From: Deinococcus soli (ex Cha et al. 2016)
GTDB lineage: Bacteria; Deinococcota; Deinococci; Deinococcales; Deinococcaceae
Assembly (NCBI RefSeq): GCF_001007995.1
Contig: NZ_CP011389.1
Span: 248,001-312,000 of the forward strand
Direction: 5' to 3'
Length of the DNA: 64,000 bases
How positions within the stretch are numbered: position 1 is the stretch's first letter; each line of letters opens with the position of its first letter. The notes beneath the pieces were generated by a model. It was not told the origin of the DNA. It saw only the letters and a list, made by a program, of their open reading frames with translations, and did not search any database. Made by a program: the position numbers and the translations under genes. Shown in pieces: positions 50,731 through 63,269 of this stretch.

Positions 50731-50756
50731 GTTCTGGGTGCCTGGCTGCTGCGCCC

Positions 50757-51275
50757 TTACTTGAACTTGACGCTGGCGAGCACCTTGTCGAACGTGCCGC
50801 TGGCCGCCGCGAAGCGTGCGGGCGTGTCGGTCAGCTGGAACGAATACAGGTTCTTCGCACCGACGCCGTACCACACACGCATCTTCAGCTGGCCCTTGGG
50901 GTGCGTGAGGGTGTAGCTGCGCTCCACGCCGCTCAGGGCGCCGACCTTCAGGGTGCGGCTGGCCGTCTGCTTCACGGCGGCGCCCGTGCCCTTGATGCCG
51001 GCCTCAAACTTCTTGAATTCACCTTCGGGGGTGGGCTTGCCGCCCGCCTTGTCCACAAACAGCAGGCGCATCAGCGTGGCAGGCGGGGCCTTGGCGGACA
51101 CGATGGACACGCCGCTGGTACCGTCTTTGAAGTCCACGCCCAGCCACCCCTTGGGGAGGCTGACCGTGAAAGGGAGCTTCGGGTCGCTGAAGCCCACGAG
51201 GGTCTGGGCCTGGGTGGTGCCGAGGGTGGCGGCGAGCGCCACGGCGGGGAGGGTCAGGGAGCGGGCAAACTTCAT
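50757..51275 (-). CDS. exported PsbP/DUF1795-like hypothetical protein
   Basis: A 172-residue protein with signal peptide MKFARSLTLPAVALAATLGTTQA and a mature domain of strands and helices (PFTVSLPKGWLGVDF, RTLKVGALSGVERSYTL, YSFQLTDTPARFAAASGTFDKVLASVKF). The layout - amphipathic strand, KGW, and a C-terminal 'F..V..S.K' - matches the PsbP-like/DUF1795 fold seen in many secreted bacterial proteins of unknown job. It starts 7 nt behind TACGGT (leaderless) and stands alone. Confidence 0.7.
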   Translation of the reverse strand: MKFARSLTLPAVALAATLGTTQAQTLVGFSDPKLPFTVSLPKGWLGVDFKDGTSGVSIVSAKAPPATLMRLLFVDKAGGKPTPEGEFKKFEAGIKGTGAAVKQTASRTLKVGALSGVERSYTLTHPKGQLKMRVWYGVGAKNLYSFQLTDTPARFAAASGTFDKVLASVKFK

Positions 51276-51282
51276 GAGAGGC

Positions 51283-51288
51283 ACCGTA
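51283..51288 (-). promoter_or_regulatory. leaderless -10 for the PsbP-like gene
   Basis: TACGGT on the minus strand is followed by 7 nt and the ATG at 51275. Confidence 0.5.
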
Positions 51289-51342
51289 CCGCCCGAGTGT
51301 GAGCGTCCCCCCCGCCCCACGTGAACGGACCCTGTGGCCCGT

Positions 51343-51918
51343 TCAGCGCGGGATCAGGCCTGGGCGCGGCCACAGGCGCAGGTCGGCAGGCCCGGCGACG
51401 TCGCGCAGGTCCACCGGGCCGTACACGCGACTGTCGAGGCTCTCGCCGATGCGGCGGTTGTCGCCCATCACCCAGACCTTCCCGGCGGGGACGCGCAGGG
51501 CGGGCTGATCGTCCACGAAGCCCTCGCTGGCGTAATTCTCGGCCAGGGTGCGGCCATTGACCACCACCCGCCCGTCCCGGATGGCGACCGTGTCGCCGGG
51601 CAGGGCCACCACGCGTTTGACATTGTACTGGCGGTGACGCAGCCCGTACTGAGTTTCAAAGGCGTAGGGGCTGTCGGCGGGTGCTTTGAAGATCAGCAGG
51701 TCACCCCGGCGCGGGTAGGGCCCCCCCAGGCCCCAGGCCCGCAGCCAGCGGGGGTACTTCAGGAGGACCAGCACGTCCCCGCTGTCCAGGGTGGGGTTCA
51801 TGGAATCGCCGTCCACGCGGGCCAGCGTGAACCCGAAGGTGGTCAGCAGGTACGCGGCGGCGGCACTGCGCACCCAGGGGCGCCAGCTGTCGCGGGAGGT
51901 GGTGGGGGGTGCACTCAC
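51343..51918 (-). CDS. lepB: signal peptidase I
   Basis: A 191-residue membrane-bound serine protease that removes signal peptides. One N-terminal anchor helix (about 16-32) is followed by the catalytic Ser39 in DGDSMNPTL and Lys101 in KRVVALPGD, with box E GDNRRIGESLDSRVYG. The frame is open far upstream across the FKBP region, but GTG 51918 gives family length and lies 8 nt behind TACCCT (51927-51932). Single anchor and short length match Gram-positive/Deinococcus type SPases. Confidence 0.93.
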   Translation of the reverse strand: MSAPPTTSRDSWRPWVRSAAAAYLLTTFGFTLARVDGDSMNPTLDSGDVLVLLKYPRWLRAWGLGGPYPRRGDLLIFKAPADSPYAFETQYGLRHRQYNVKRVVALPGDTVAIRDGRVVVNGRTLAENYASEGFVDDQPALRVPAGKVWVMGDNRRIGESLDSRVYGPVDLRDVAGPADLRLWPRPGLIPR

Positions 51919-52175
51919 GGTGTCGCAGGGTAGCGTACCGCCCCGCAGCGCTGGCCCCGCGAAGTGAGGGAACGGGCCAGGTGACCTGTCTACCTGATCA
52001 TCATAAAGCTCATGGGACGGGGGTGGCGCGCAGGGCCGGCGGGTCTGGACAACGGCCCGGGGCGGTTCGCTGCTGCTGTGCATCCCCCTTGAGCGTCTCC
52101 CCATGAGTCGGAGCAAACTCTTAATTGCCTTCATGGTCACTTCAGCTTGGGTAGCGGACACGTGTGCAGGTCGGG

Positions 52176-52181
52176 TAGCCT
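52176..52181 (+). promoter_or_regulatory. leaderless -10 for the FKBP gene
   Basis: TAGCCT is followed by 7 nt and the ATG at 52189. The 270 nt between lepB and this gene show no other recognised feature. Confidence 0.5.
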
Positions 52182-52188
52182 GACGCGC

Positions 52189-52533
52189 ATGACCGCTGAA
52201 GGCAAGACCGAAGGACTGAAGATCGACAAGTACCACGAGGGGACCGGCGCGCAGGCGCAGGCCGGGAAGATGGTGCGCGTGCACTACACCGGAATGCTGG
52301 AAAACGGGCAGAAGTTCGACAGCAGCCGTGACCGTGGCGAGCCGATCGAGTTCCCGCTGGGCGTCGGGTACGTTATCCAGGGCTGGGATCAGGGCATCGC
52401 GCAGCTGCGCGTGGGCGACAAGGCCAAGCTGACCATCCCCGCCCACCTGGGGTACGGCGCGGCGGGCGTGCCCGGCGTGATTCCCGGCGGCGCAACCCTG
52501 ATCTTCGACGTGGAACTGGTGGACGTCCGCTGA
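52189..52533 (+). CDS. FKBP-type peptidyl-prolyl cis-trans isomerase
   Basis: A 114-residue single-domain cytosolic FKBP: VRVHYTGMLENGQKFDSSRDRGEPIEFPLGVGYVIQGWDQGIAQLRVGDKAKLTIP shows the active-site Tyr, Phe, Asp, Val-Ile and Trp of human FKBP12-like enzymes, followed by GYGAAGVPGVIPGGATLIFDVEL. It has no signal peptide and no IF (SlyD-type) insertion. Monocistronic with its own terminator. Confidence 0.94.
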   Translation: MTAEGKTEGLKIDKYHEGTGAQAQAGKMVRVHYTGMLENGQKFDSSRDRGEPIEFPLGVGYVIQGWDQGIAQLRVGDKAKLTIPAHLGYGAAGVPGVIPGGATLIFDVELVDVR

Positions 52534-52553
52534 GCGGACATTCTCACCGTCAG

Positions 52554-52580
52554 CCCCGACCTGCGCGGTCGGGGTTTCTT
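52554..52580 (+). terminator. FKBP intrinsic terminator
   Basis: CCCCGACC / GGTCGGGG with 5-nt loop TGCGC and TTTCTT at 52575-52580. Confidence 0.88.
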
Positions 52581-52613
52581 GTGCCTGCCGCTGGGGCTGT
52601 CCAGCGGCCCCTC

Positions 52614-52642
52614 TTGCCACCACTTCATAACTTCCGTAATAT
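52614..52642 (+). promoter_or_regulatory. promoter of the DeoR-family gene
   Basis: -35 TTGCCA (52614-52619), 17-nt spacer, -10 TAATAT (52637-52642): the best sigma-A-type promoter in the window. The -10 is the centre of the palindrome at 52624-52656. Confidence 0.75.
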
Positions 52643-52656
52643 TCGAAAGACATGAA
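52624..52656 (+). promoter_or_regulatory. 33-bp palindromic operator over the DeoR promoter
   Basis: Left arm TTCATAACTTCCG and right arm CGAAAGACATGAA are inverted copies (TTCAT-2 nt-CTTYCG, 10 of 13 matching) around a 7-bp TAATATT centre that contains the -10. A repressor bound here would block RNA polymerase; the obvious candidate is the DeoR protein encoded 15 nt downstream. Confidence 0.65.
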
Positions 52657-52671
52657 AGCTCCGGGACGTGC

Positions 52672-53430
52672 ATGATCGAGGGTCGACGCAGCGAGATCGT
52701 TGCGCTGGTCCGCCAGCACGGCGAACTGAGCGTGACCGAACTCTCGGGCCTGCTGGGCGTCTCGGAGGTCACGGTCCGCAGCGACCTGAACGCGCTGGCG
52801 CAGGCCGGGCACGTGCGGCGCACGCGCGGGCGGGTCAGCCTGCCCCTGGACCTGCGCCGCGAGGCGCCGCTGGAGACCAGCATGCGCGAGTTCGCAGCGG
52901 CCAAGCGCCGCATCGGGCAGGCAGCGGCCGGCCTGGTCCGCAGTGGAGACACCGTGTTCCTGGACGTGGGGAGCACCACGTCCGAGGTCGCGCGGGCGCT
53001 GTCCCCATCGCTGCAGGACGTGACGGTCGTCACGAACGGCCTGAACATCGCCCTGCTGCTCGAGCGCCTGCCGGGCGTGCGGGTCATCGTGACCGGCGGC
53101 ACCCTGCGGCCCCTGCAGCATTCGCTGGTCAGTCCGTACGCGCTGGATGTGCTGCGCCACATTCATGCCGACCGGCTGTTCCTGGGCTGCAATGGCGTGC
53201 ACGCCGCGTCGGGCGTGACGAACGCGAACCACGAGGAGGCCGAGGTCAAGCGCCTGATGGCCGAGCAAACGAGCGAGGTGGTGGTCGTCGCGGATCACCG
53301 CAAGCTGGGCGTGGTCAGCCGGGCGTTCATCACGCCGCTGGACCGCGTGACGACCCTGATCACTGACCGCGCCGCGACCTCTCCCCCGCCAGACGTGCTG
53401 GACGCCGTGAAGGACGTCCGCGTGGTCTGA
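52672..53430 (+). CDS. DeoR-family transcriptional regulator of galactoside use
   Basis: A 252-residue repressor: N-terminal winged helix ([42 protein letters not shown], about 1-55) and DeoRC sugar-phosphate-sensing domain ([48 protein letters not shown]). The ATG at 52672 directly follows the palindromic operator, so autoregulation is likely. It is followed 64 nt later by beta-galactosidase, alpha-galactosidase, galT and galK on the same strand; an inducer such as galactose-1-phosphate or tagatose-phosphate is inferred. Confidence 0.9.
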   Translation: MIEGRRSEIVALVRQHGELSVTELSGLLGVSEVTVRSDLNALAQAGHVRRTRGRVSLPLDLRREAPLETSMREFAAAKRRIGQAAAGLVRSGDTVFLDVGSTTSEVARALSPSLQDVTVVTNGLNIALLLERLPGVRVIVTGGTLRPLQHSLVSPYALDVLRHIHADRLFLGCNGVHAASGVTNANHEEAEVKRLMAEQTSEVVVVADHRKLGVVSRAFITPLDRVTTLITDRAATSPPPDVLDAVKDVRVV

Positions 53431-53494
53431 TCCGCCACCTTCCCTGCCCATGCAGAAACCGGTTACCGATCCTCTCCCCCACCCGAGGCCACCC

Positions 53495-55526
<2,032 letters not shown>

Positions 55527-55534
<8 letters not shown>

Positions 55535-57019
55535 GTGGATTGTCGACGAGGCCCCGCAGGACCTGCGGGTGCTGACCAGTGGGTTCCAGTCGTGGAGCGA
55601 GGCGGAACTGCGCCCGCTGACGGACGTGCAACCTCGCCCGGGGCAGGGCTGGCGGGTGGAGCAGGGGCACGATCCGGGCTTCCCTCCCAGCGGCGAGGCC
55701 GGGGTGTGGCGCAGCCATACCGTGCTGGCGCTGGTCCGCGCGGATGGGAGCGGCTGGGTGGGCAGCGTCGGGGACGCCACGCGCACCTTCGCGCAGTGGG
55801 AGGCCCGCGCCGGAACCGAAGGCGTGACCGTGACCTGCACCCTGGAAGGCCCCGATGTTCCCGTCACCTGGGAGGAGACCGGGGACGTGATCGCCACGCT
55901 GGAGACCCGCGCCGCCGAGCTGGGCGCGGCCATGGGCGCGCGGACACCCGCGCCGGTGCGGGTGTGGTGCTCGTGGTACTCGTACTACCGCGAGGTGACC
56001 CTGGAGGCCATGCTGGAGAACGCCCGGCTGGCCCGCGAGCACAGGCTGGACTTCGACGTGTTCCAGCTCGACGACGGCTTCCAGACGTTCCTGGGCGACT
56101 GGGAGGACCCCAGCACTCACTTCGGCGGGCACGCCCGCGAACTGCCCGCGCGCCTCGCGGAGCTGGGCTTGACGGCCGGGCTGTGGCTGGCGCCGTTCCT
56201 GGTGCAGCCACAGAGCCGCCTGTTCCGCGACCACCCCGAATGGCTGCTGCGCGGCGAGGACGGCCAGCCGCTGGCGTTCGGGAACAACTGGGGCGGCCCG
56301 TACCACGCGCTGGATACCACGCACCCCGGCGCGCTGGCGTGGATTCGCGAGCTGGGCCGCACGGTACGCGGCTGGGGGTACACGTACCTGAAGATCGACT
56401 TTCTGTACGGCGCGACGCAGCCCGGCGTGCGTCACGATCCCAGCGTCGGGCGGGCCGAGGCGTACCGGATGGGCCTGCAGGCGTTCCGGGACGGCGTGGG
56501 CGAGGACGCGTTCATCCTGGCGTGCGGGGCGCCGCTGGCGCAGAGCATCGGGCTGGTGGACGCCATGCGGACCGGCCCAGACGTGGCCCCGCTGTGGGAT
56601 GAGGAGTCCCGCCGCGTGTGGCTGGGCGACGCGACCGGCCCCAGCGCCCGCAACGCACTGCACACGGCGCTGAGCCGCTGGTATCAGCACGCGTGGTACC
56701 AGCCGGACCCGGACGTGGCGATCTGCCGCCGTGAACTGAGCCTGCTCAGCGCCACCGAGCGGGAAGCCATTGCCGGGATGCTGGACGTCATCGGGGGCCT
56801 GCGGGCCAGCAGCGACCCGATCAGCCTGCTTGACGAGGAAGGCCGTGCGCTGCTCCGACAGTGCCTGACGGTCAGCACCCCGGACCGCCCCGTGACGCTG
56901 GCTGCGTCGCACGGGGACGCGGTGACGCACTTCACGCGCGGGACCTTCAACCTGACCGACCGCGCGGGTGACGGCATTCCCGCGCACGGGTACCGGCCCG
57001 GCACCGGGAAGGAGCAGGT

Positions 57020-57023
<4 letters not shown>
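55527..57023 (+). CDS. alpha-galactosidase, GH36 (short thermophile type)
   Basis: A 498-residue retaining alpha-galactosidase. The nucleophile is Asp291 in [10 protein letters not shown] and the acid/base probably Asp352 in [21 protein letters not shown] and [14 protein letters not shown] are further GH36 signatures. It lacks the large N-terminal domain of 700-residue enzymes and resembles the 475-550 residue enzymes of Thermus and Thermotoga. GTG 55527 overlaps the beta-galactosidase end by 8 nt with GGAGAGCAG just upstream. Substrates: melibiose- or raffinose-type sugars. Confidence 0.9.
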
Positions 57024-58146
<1,123 letters not shown>

Positions 58147-58150
<4 letters not shown>

Positions 58151-59190
58151 CCCACACCAGTTATGAACAGGCGTTCGGAAGTGCGCCGCAGGCCACCGCG
58201 CAGGCACCGGGCCGCGTGAATCTGCTGGGTGAACACACCGACTACCAGGGGGGCTTCGTGCTGCCCACCGCCATCCCGCAGCAGGCGACGGTCGAGCTGG
58301 GCCGCAACGGCAGCGCCGAGCACGTCCTGTACTCCGCGAATCTGGATCAGACCATCCGCGTGCCTGTCGGCGAGACCGGCGAGGGCTTCGCGCCGTACCT
58401 GACGGGCTGCTTCCAGCTGAGCGGCGTGCAGGAGGGCCTGAACGCCTTCATTACCAGTGACGTGCCCAGCGGCGGCCTGAGCAGCAGCGCCGCGCTGGAG
58501 GTCGCCACGCTGCGCGCCCTGCGGAACCTCGCGGACCTCGACCTCGACGACGTGGCCCTCGCCCTGCGCGGCGTGCAGGTCGAACACGAGTTCGTGGGCG
58601 TCAAGTGCGGCGTGATGGACCAGATGGCCAGCTCCCTGGCCGACACCCGCACCATGCTCCTGATCGACACCCGCAGCCTCGACCGCCGCGCCGTGCCGTT
58701 CCCCGCCGGGGCGGAGGTGCTCGTCATCGACTCCGGCGTGCCGCGCCGCCTCGCCGAGAGCGGCTACAACGAACGACGCGCGCAGGTCGAGGAAGCCGCC
58801 CGCCTGCTCGGCGTCCCGCAACTACGAGACGTGACTGACCCCGCCGCCGTCGAGACGCTGCCGCCCATCCTGCGCGAACGCGCCCGGCACGTCGTCACCG
58901 AGAACGCCCGCGTCCTGGCCGCCCTGGAACCCGGCGTGGACGCCACGCGCTTCGGGCAGCTCATGAACGCCAGCCACGCCAGCCTCCAAGGCGACTACGC
59001 CGTCAGCCACGAACGGGTGGATCAACTCGTCGCGCTGCTCCAGGCGCACCCGGACGTGTACGGCGCCCGGATGACCGGCGCGGGCTTCGGCGGCGCGGTC
59101 GTCGCCCTCGTCCGCCAGGGGCAGGCCACCGTCGCCGCGCAGGCCGTCTTAGCGAAGTACAGCGAGCAGGGTTCCCAGGTCGTTCCGTAA
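58147..59190 (+). CDS. galK: galactokinase
   Basis: A 347-residue GHMP kinase phosphorylating galactose at C1. Motif 1 [19 protein letters not shown] is the galactokinase signature, motif 2 [15 protein letters not shown] the ATP loop, [11 protein letters not shown] follows, and motif 3 is [17 protein letters not shown] near the C-terminus. GTG 58147 overlaps the galT stop (GTGA). It is the last gene of the galactoside operon, closed by a 13-bp hairpin. Confidence 0.96.
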
Positions 59191-59200
59191 CACACCCGTA

Positions 59201-59246
59201 CGCCAGTGTGCCGATGCCCCACGCGCGGGCGGACGGCACACTGGCG
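59201..59246. terminator. 13-bp hairpin between galK and a GNAT gene
   Basis: CGCCAGTGTGCCG (59201-59213) and its exact complement CGGCACACTGGCG (59234-59246) with a 20-nt loop that itself can pair GCCC/GGGC. It starts 11 nt after the galK stop, without T-tract. The right arm ends 3 nt before the next GTG start and holds a CACACT hexamer at leaderless -10 spacing, so it may also be a regulatory site. Confidence 0.6.
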
Positions 59247-59249
59247 TTC

Positions 59250-59672
59250 GTGACTCAACCCAGCCCTTCCCTCACGACGTCCCTGGACGGCCTCACGCCT
59301 GAACAGTTACACGGCTTTTTTGTGGACTGGCCGAATCCGCCCAGGCCCGACACATTCCTGCGCCTGCTGCGCGGGTCGTACCGGGTCGTGCTCGCCGTGC
59401 ACGACGGTCAGGTCATCGGCTTCGTGCAGGCCGTCAGCGACGGGGTGCTGACCGCATACATTCCACTGCTAGAAGTCGTTCCCGCGTGGCAGGGCCGGGG
59501 CGTGGGCCGCGCCCTGATGACCCGCATACAGGAAGAACTGCGGCACCTGTACGCCGTGGACCTCGGCTGCGACGACCACCTCGTCCCGTACTACGAGGGA
59601 CTGGGGATGAGGCGGGGCACCCTGATGTTCACCCGCAACTACGAGCGGCAGGACGGGTCGCCCACCGGGTGA
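59250..59672 (+). CDS. GNAT-family N-acetyltransferase
   Basis: A 140-residue GNAT protein: LLRGSYRVVLAVHDGQVIGFVQAVSDGVLTAYIPLLEVVPAWQGRGVGRALMTRI contains the acetyl-CoA loop QGRGVGRAL, followed by DLGCDDHLVPYYEGLGMRRG. GTG 59250 is preferred to the ATG at 59208 because the latter starts within the upstream hairpin loop region; a CAnnnT hexamer stands 7 nt before the GTG. The C-terminus FTRNYERQDGS is typical of small ElaA/YhbS-like members. Substrate unknown. Confidence 0.85.
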   Translation: MTQPSPSLTTSLDGLTPEQLHGFFVDWPNPPRPDTFLRLLRGSYRVVLAVHDGQVIGFVQAVSDGVLTAYIPLLEVVPAWQGRGVGRALMTRIQEELRHLYAVDLGCDDHLVPYYEGLGMRRGTLMFTRNYERQDGSPTG

Positions 59673-59705
59673 AACGGCCGGGGGCTGCGCCGCGTACTGC
59701 CCACC

Positions 59706-60215
59706 GTGGTGACCTTCGATCCGACGCTCCTCCTGTTGTACCCAATGGCCGGACTGCTGGCCGTCACCACGCATGAGTTCGCGCATGTGCTCCTGCCGTT
59801 GCGGGCCGGGGCGTCCGGCGTGCGCGTGCAGATCGGCGTGGACGGGGGCCGGTCCGTGGCGCGGTTCCGGGTGGGGCGGGCCGCGGTGGACGTGCGCCGA
59901 TTCCCGTTCTGGACGGGCCGCGCCCACTGGCATCACGCGGCCATGAGCCCCGCCACCTGGGCGTGGGCCATCGCCCTCGGGCCGCTCAGCTCACTGTCTC
60001 TGTGCGCCCTGGGCACGCTGCTGTGGCGCGGCGGAGGCGAACTGACCGGTCCGTTCGGGCAGGCGCTGGCCGTGTTCGCCGGACTTCAGGCCCTCGTGAC
60101 CGCCGCGCCCGTGCGCTACCCCGCCTGGATGGGCCTGGGCGCTGGCATGCCCAGCGACGGGCGGCAACTCCTCGACCACTGGCGGGCGCGGGGAAGGCAG
60201 CAGGCGCACGTTTAA
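59706..60215 (+). CDS. membrane protein with HEFAH motif (M50-like)
   Basis: A 169-residue membrane protein with about three hydrophobic segments. TTHEFAHVLLPLRAG gives an HExxH zinc site (His23, Glu24, His27) inside the first helix, as in M50 site-2-protease relatives and their pseudo-members. The second M50 motif (NxxPxPxLDG) is not evident; the region near 140 reads MGLGAGMPSDGRQLLDHW, where PSDGRQLL may be its remnant, because PxDGxxLL occurs in compact M50 proteins. Two adjacent GTGs (59706, 59709) could start it. Confidence 0.72.
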   Translation: MVTFDPTLLLLYPMAGLLAVTTHEFAHVLLPLRAGASGVRVQIGVDGGRSVARFRVGRAAVDVRRFPFWTGRAHWHHAAMSPATWAWAIALGPLSSLSLCALGTLLWRGGGELTGPFGQALAVFAGLQALVTAAPVRYPAWMGLGAGMPSDGRQLLDHWRARGRQQAHV

Positions 60216-60218
60216 CCG

Positions 60219-60668
60219 TTACCAGTACCGGAACAGCAGGTCGCCGCGCGTCCAGCCCAGGTGCCGCGCGCCCTTCGCCGCGCCGGGTGGCAGGCGGTCC
60301 AGGTCGGCGCGGTCGGGTGTCCCGTTCAGCCACGCGGCGTCCGGCACGAGCCAGCCGCGCGCCTGCCACCACCCGGTCACGCCGGGCGGGTTCAGGTACG
60401 GCGCGAAGGTTGCCCCCGAATGGGTGGCGGCCGTGAAGGCCAGCAGCGGCCAGTCGGTGTGGGCGTGCAGCCTCACCGCTGCTCCGCCCGCCGCAGGTCG
60501 GAGGATCTGACCCCGCACGCCCGTCAGGGGATCGTCGTGTAGCCCGCCGACGAGCACCCAGCCGGATTCGCGGGCGCAGCGGTGCAGGTCGGCGGTCAGG
60601 CGCGCCGGCGCGTGAGCGTCCGCGCGGGTCAGGTCGTCCCGCAGCCACGGCAGCACGCCCGGTTCCAC
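60219..60668 (-). CDS. hypothetical protein, 149 aa
   Basis: A soluble, Trp/Arg-rich protein without a recognised family (LHRCARESGWVLVGGLHDDPL, then YLNPPGVTGWWQARGWLVPDAAWLNGTPDRADLDRLPPGAAKGARHLGW). GTG 60668 lies 16 nt after the DUF4259 gene with AGGG upstream, so it is probably the last gene of the ispG operon. It ends 3 nt from the convergent M50-like gene. Confidence 0.65.
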   Translation of the reverse strand: MEPGVLPWLRDDLTRADAHAPARLTADLHRCARESGWVLVGGLHDDPLTGVRGQILRPAAGGAAVRLHAHTDWPLLAFTAATHSGATFAPYLNPPGVTGWWQARGWLVPDAAWLNGTPDRADLDRLPPGAAKGARHLGWTRGDLLFRYW

Positions 60669-60684
60669 CGTCAGCCCTGCATGC

Positions 60685-61082
60685 TCAGCTCAGCGCGGCG
60701 CGGAGGCGCTGGATGTCCTCGCGCCAGGCGTCGGCGTCCTCGCTGTCCTCCCAGAGGTCCGGGAGTTCACTGCCGGGGCCGAGGACGCGCTCCAGGGCTT
60801 CCAGGGCGTGCCCGCGCAGGTGGTCCAGTTCGGCGGCGTCCGCGTTCTGCACCCAGGCGCGCAGGGCGGCGTCGGTCAGGGCGCTGGTGTCACCGGTCAG
60901 TACGGCGGCCAGCGTCTCGGCGGCGGCAACGGCGCGGTGGCCTTCCTCGGCTTCCAGGTGGTCGTTGTCGGGGTCCAGCGCCACATCGAAGGCTTCCGCC
61001 AGGGCGTACGCGCCGTCCTGCACGATCTCGGCGGCGTACTCGGCGGCCGCCTCGTTCTGGAAGGGTCCGACGCCCCAGGCGC

Positions 61083-61086
<4 letters not shown>
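60685..61086 (-). CDS. DUF4259-domain protein
   Basis: A 133-residue acidic protein starting [21 protein letters not shown], the DUF4259 hallmark (xWGxGxFxND/E), followed by helices with Asp and Glu ([23 protein letters not shown]). The function of the family is unknown; members often sit alone or near toxin-immunity genes. The ATG overlaps the ispG stop (ATGA), so it is translated from the ispG mRNA. Confidence 0.85.
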
Positions 61087-62306
<1,220 letters not shown>

Positions 62307-62313
62307 GCCGCCC

Positions 62314-62319
62314 AGTGTA
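62314..62319 (-). promoter_or_regulatory. leaderless -10 for ispG
   Basis: TACACT on the minus strand is followed by 7 nt and the ATG at 62306. Confidence 0.55.
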
Positions 62320-62352
62320 CGCGCCCCCGTGCGGGACGGGCTGGAAGCGAGG

Positions 62353-62922
62353 TTACGGGTGCGCGGCGCGTTCCATGCGGTCCAGGATCGCGTTCAGGCC
62401 GATGTCCAGGCCGTCCTGCGGCCCGCTGGCACCGTACAGGCCGCTGCGCTGGAGGCTGGCCGCGCCGTGCAGGAAGGTCCAGTAGGCGACGGCGTGCCCG
62501 GTGTCGTCGGGGTTGCCGCTCAGCGCGCCGACGTGGGCCAGGAGGGCATTCCAGAGGTGCTTTCCGGCGGTGGTCTTGATGCCGGGGGGTTGTTCGGGGC
62601 GCGGGGTCATCAGGAGGTCGTAGGTGTGGGGGCGGGTGTGGGCGAAGTGCAGGTACGCCCGGGCGATGGCGTCCAGAGCGGCGCGGGGGGTCCGGGCATG
62701 GGCGGCGGCGGTGACGTCGTCGCGCAGGGCGTCGGCGGCGTGTTCGGCGAGCTGGTTCAGGAGGGCGGCGCGGCTGTCGAAGTGGCGGTACAGGCTGCCG
62801 GGGCGCACGCCGAGTGCGTCGGCGAGGGGCCGCATGGCGAGGGCGTCGGGGCCGCCGTGGTCGAGGAGGGTCTGCGCTTCCCGGAGGATGGTGGCCGGGG
62901 TGAGTTTGGCGGGGTACGGCAC
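62353..62922 (-). CDS. TetR-family regulator
   Basis: A 189-residue TetR repressor: N-terminal helix-turn-helix ([52 protein letters not shown], about 7-60), then a ligand domain of the TetR_C_33/WHG type ([21 protein letters not shown]). Its start is taken as GTG 62922, 7 nt behind TACACT; the ATG at 62949 would place the -10 and operator inside the gene. It is divergent from a membrane protein/MBL-fold operon and probably represses it and itself. Confidence 0.88.
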   Translation of the reverse strand: MPYPAKLTPATILREAQTLLDHGGPDALAMRPLADALGVRPGSLYRHFDSRAALLNQLAEHAADALRDDVTAAAHARTPRAALDAIARAYLHFAHTRPHTYDLLMTPRPEQPPGIKTTAGKHLWNALLAHVGALSGNPDDTGHAVAYWTFLHGAASLQRSGLYGASGPQDGLDIGLNAILDRMERAAHP

Positions 62923-62925
62923 GGT

Positions 62926-62994
62926 GAACAGTGTACGTCTTGACGCCATTCCGCTGAAGGTGTACGGTGTTCACCATGAAAGCGAACAGTGTTC
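62926..62994. promoter_or_regulatory. TetR divergon: three GAACAnTGTTC-like operators and two leaderless promoters
   Basis: O1 GAACAGTGTAC (62926-62936), O2 GTACGGTGTTC (62962-62972) and O3 GAACAGTGTTC (62984-62994, a perfect 11-bp palindrome). O1 overlaps the minus -10 TACACT (62930-62935) of the regulator; O2 overlaps the plus -10 TACGGT (62963-62968) of the membrane-protein gene; O3 lies inside the latter's first codons. Both -10 boxes stand 7 nt before a start codon. Confidence 0.72.
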
Positions 62995-63269
62995 AGCTTG
63001 TGTCGCCGGACCGGGTCAGCGCCGCCGACCTGCTCGCCCTGACCACCGAACCCGCCGTCCTGGCCACCGCGACCACCTTCGCAGCCGTCTGGGGCATCTT
63101 CCGCTCCCCCCGCGCCACACGGCCAGCCAGGGACGCCGCGTCGCCCGCGGTGAAACTCGCGGTGTTCAGCCTCGCTGCGCTGGCCCTGGCAGCCGTCGCG
63201 GGCCCCCCCCCGGCCGCAGTCTTCCTGGGCGCGGCCCTGCTGAGCACCGTGCACGGCGGCGCGCGGTGA
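62976..63269 (+). CDS. small membrane protein controlled by TetR
   Basis: A 97-residue protein with two hydrophobic stretches (about 20-42 and 57-92, VKLAVFSLAALALAAVAGPPPAAVFLGAALLSTV) and no recognised family. ATG 62976 is 7 nt behind TACGGT, hence leaderless; the in-frame GTG at 62967 lies in the promoter. Its stop overlaps the next start (GTGA). Confidence 0.75.
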   Translation: MKANSVQLVSPDRVSAADLLALTTEPAVLATATTFAAVWGIFRSPRATRPARDAASPAVKLAVFSLAALALAAVAGPPPAAVFLGAALLSTVHGGAR

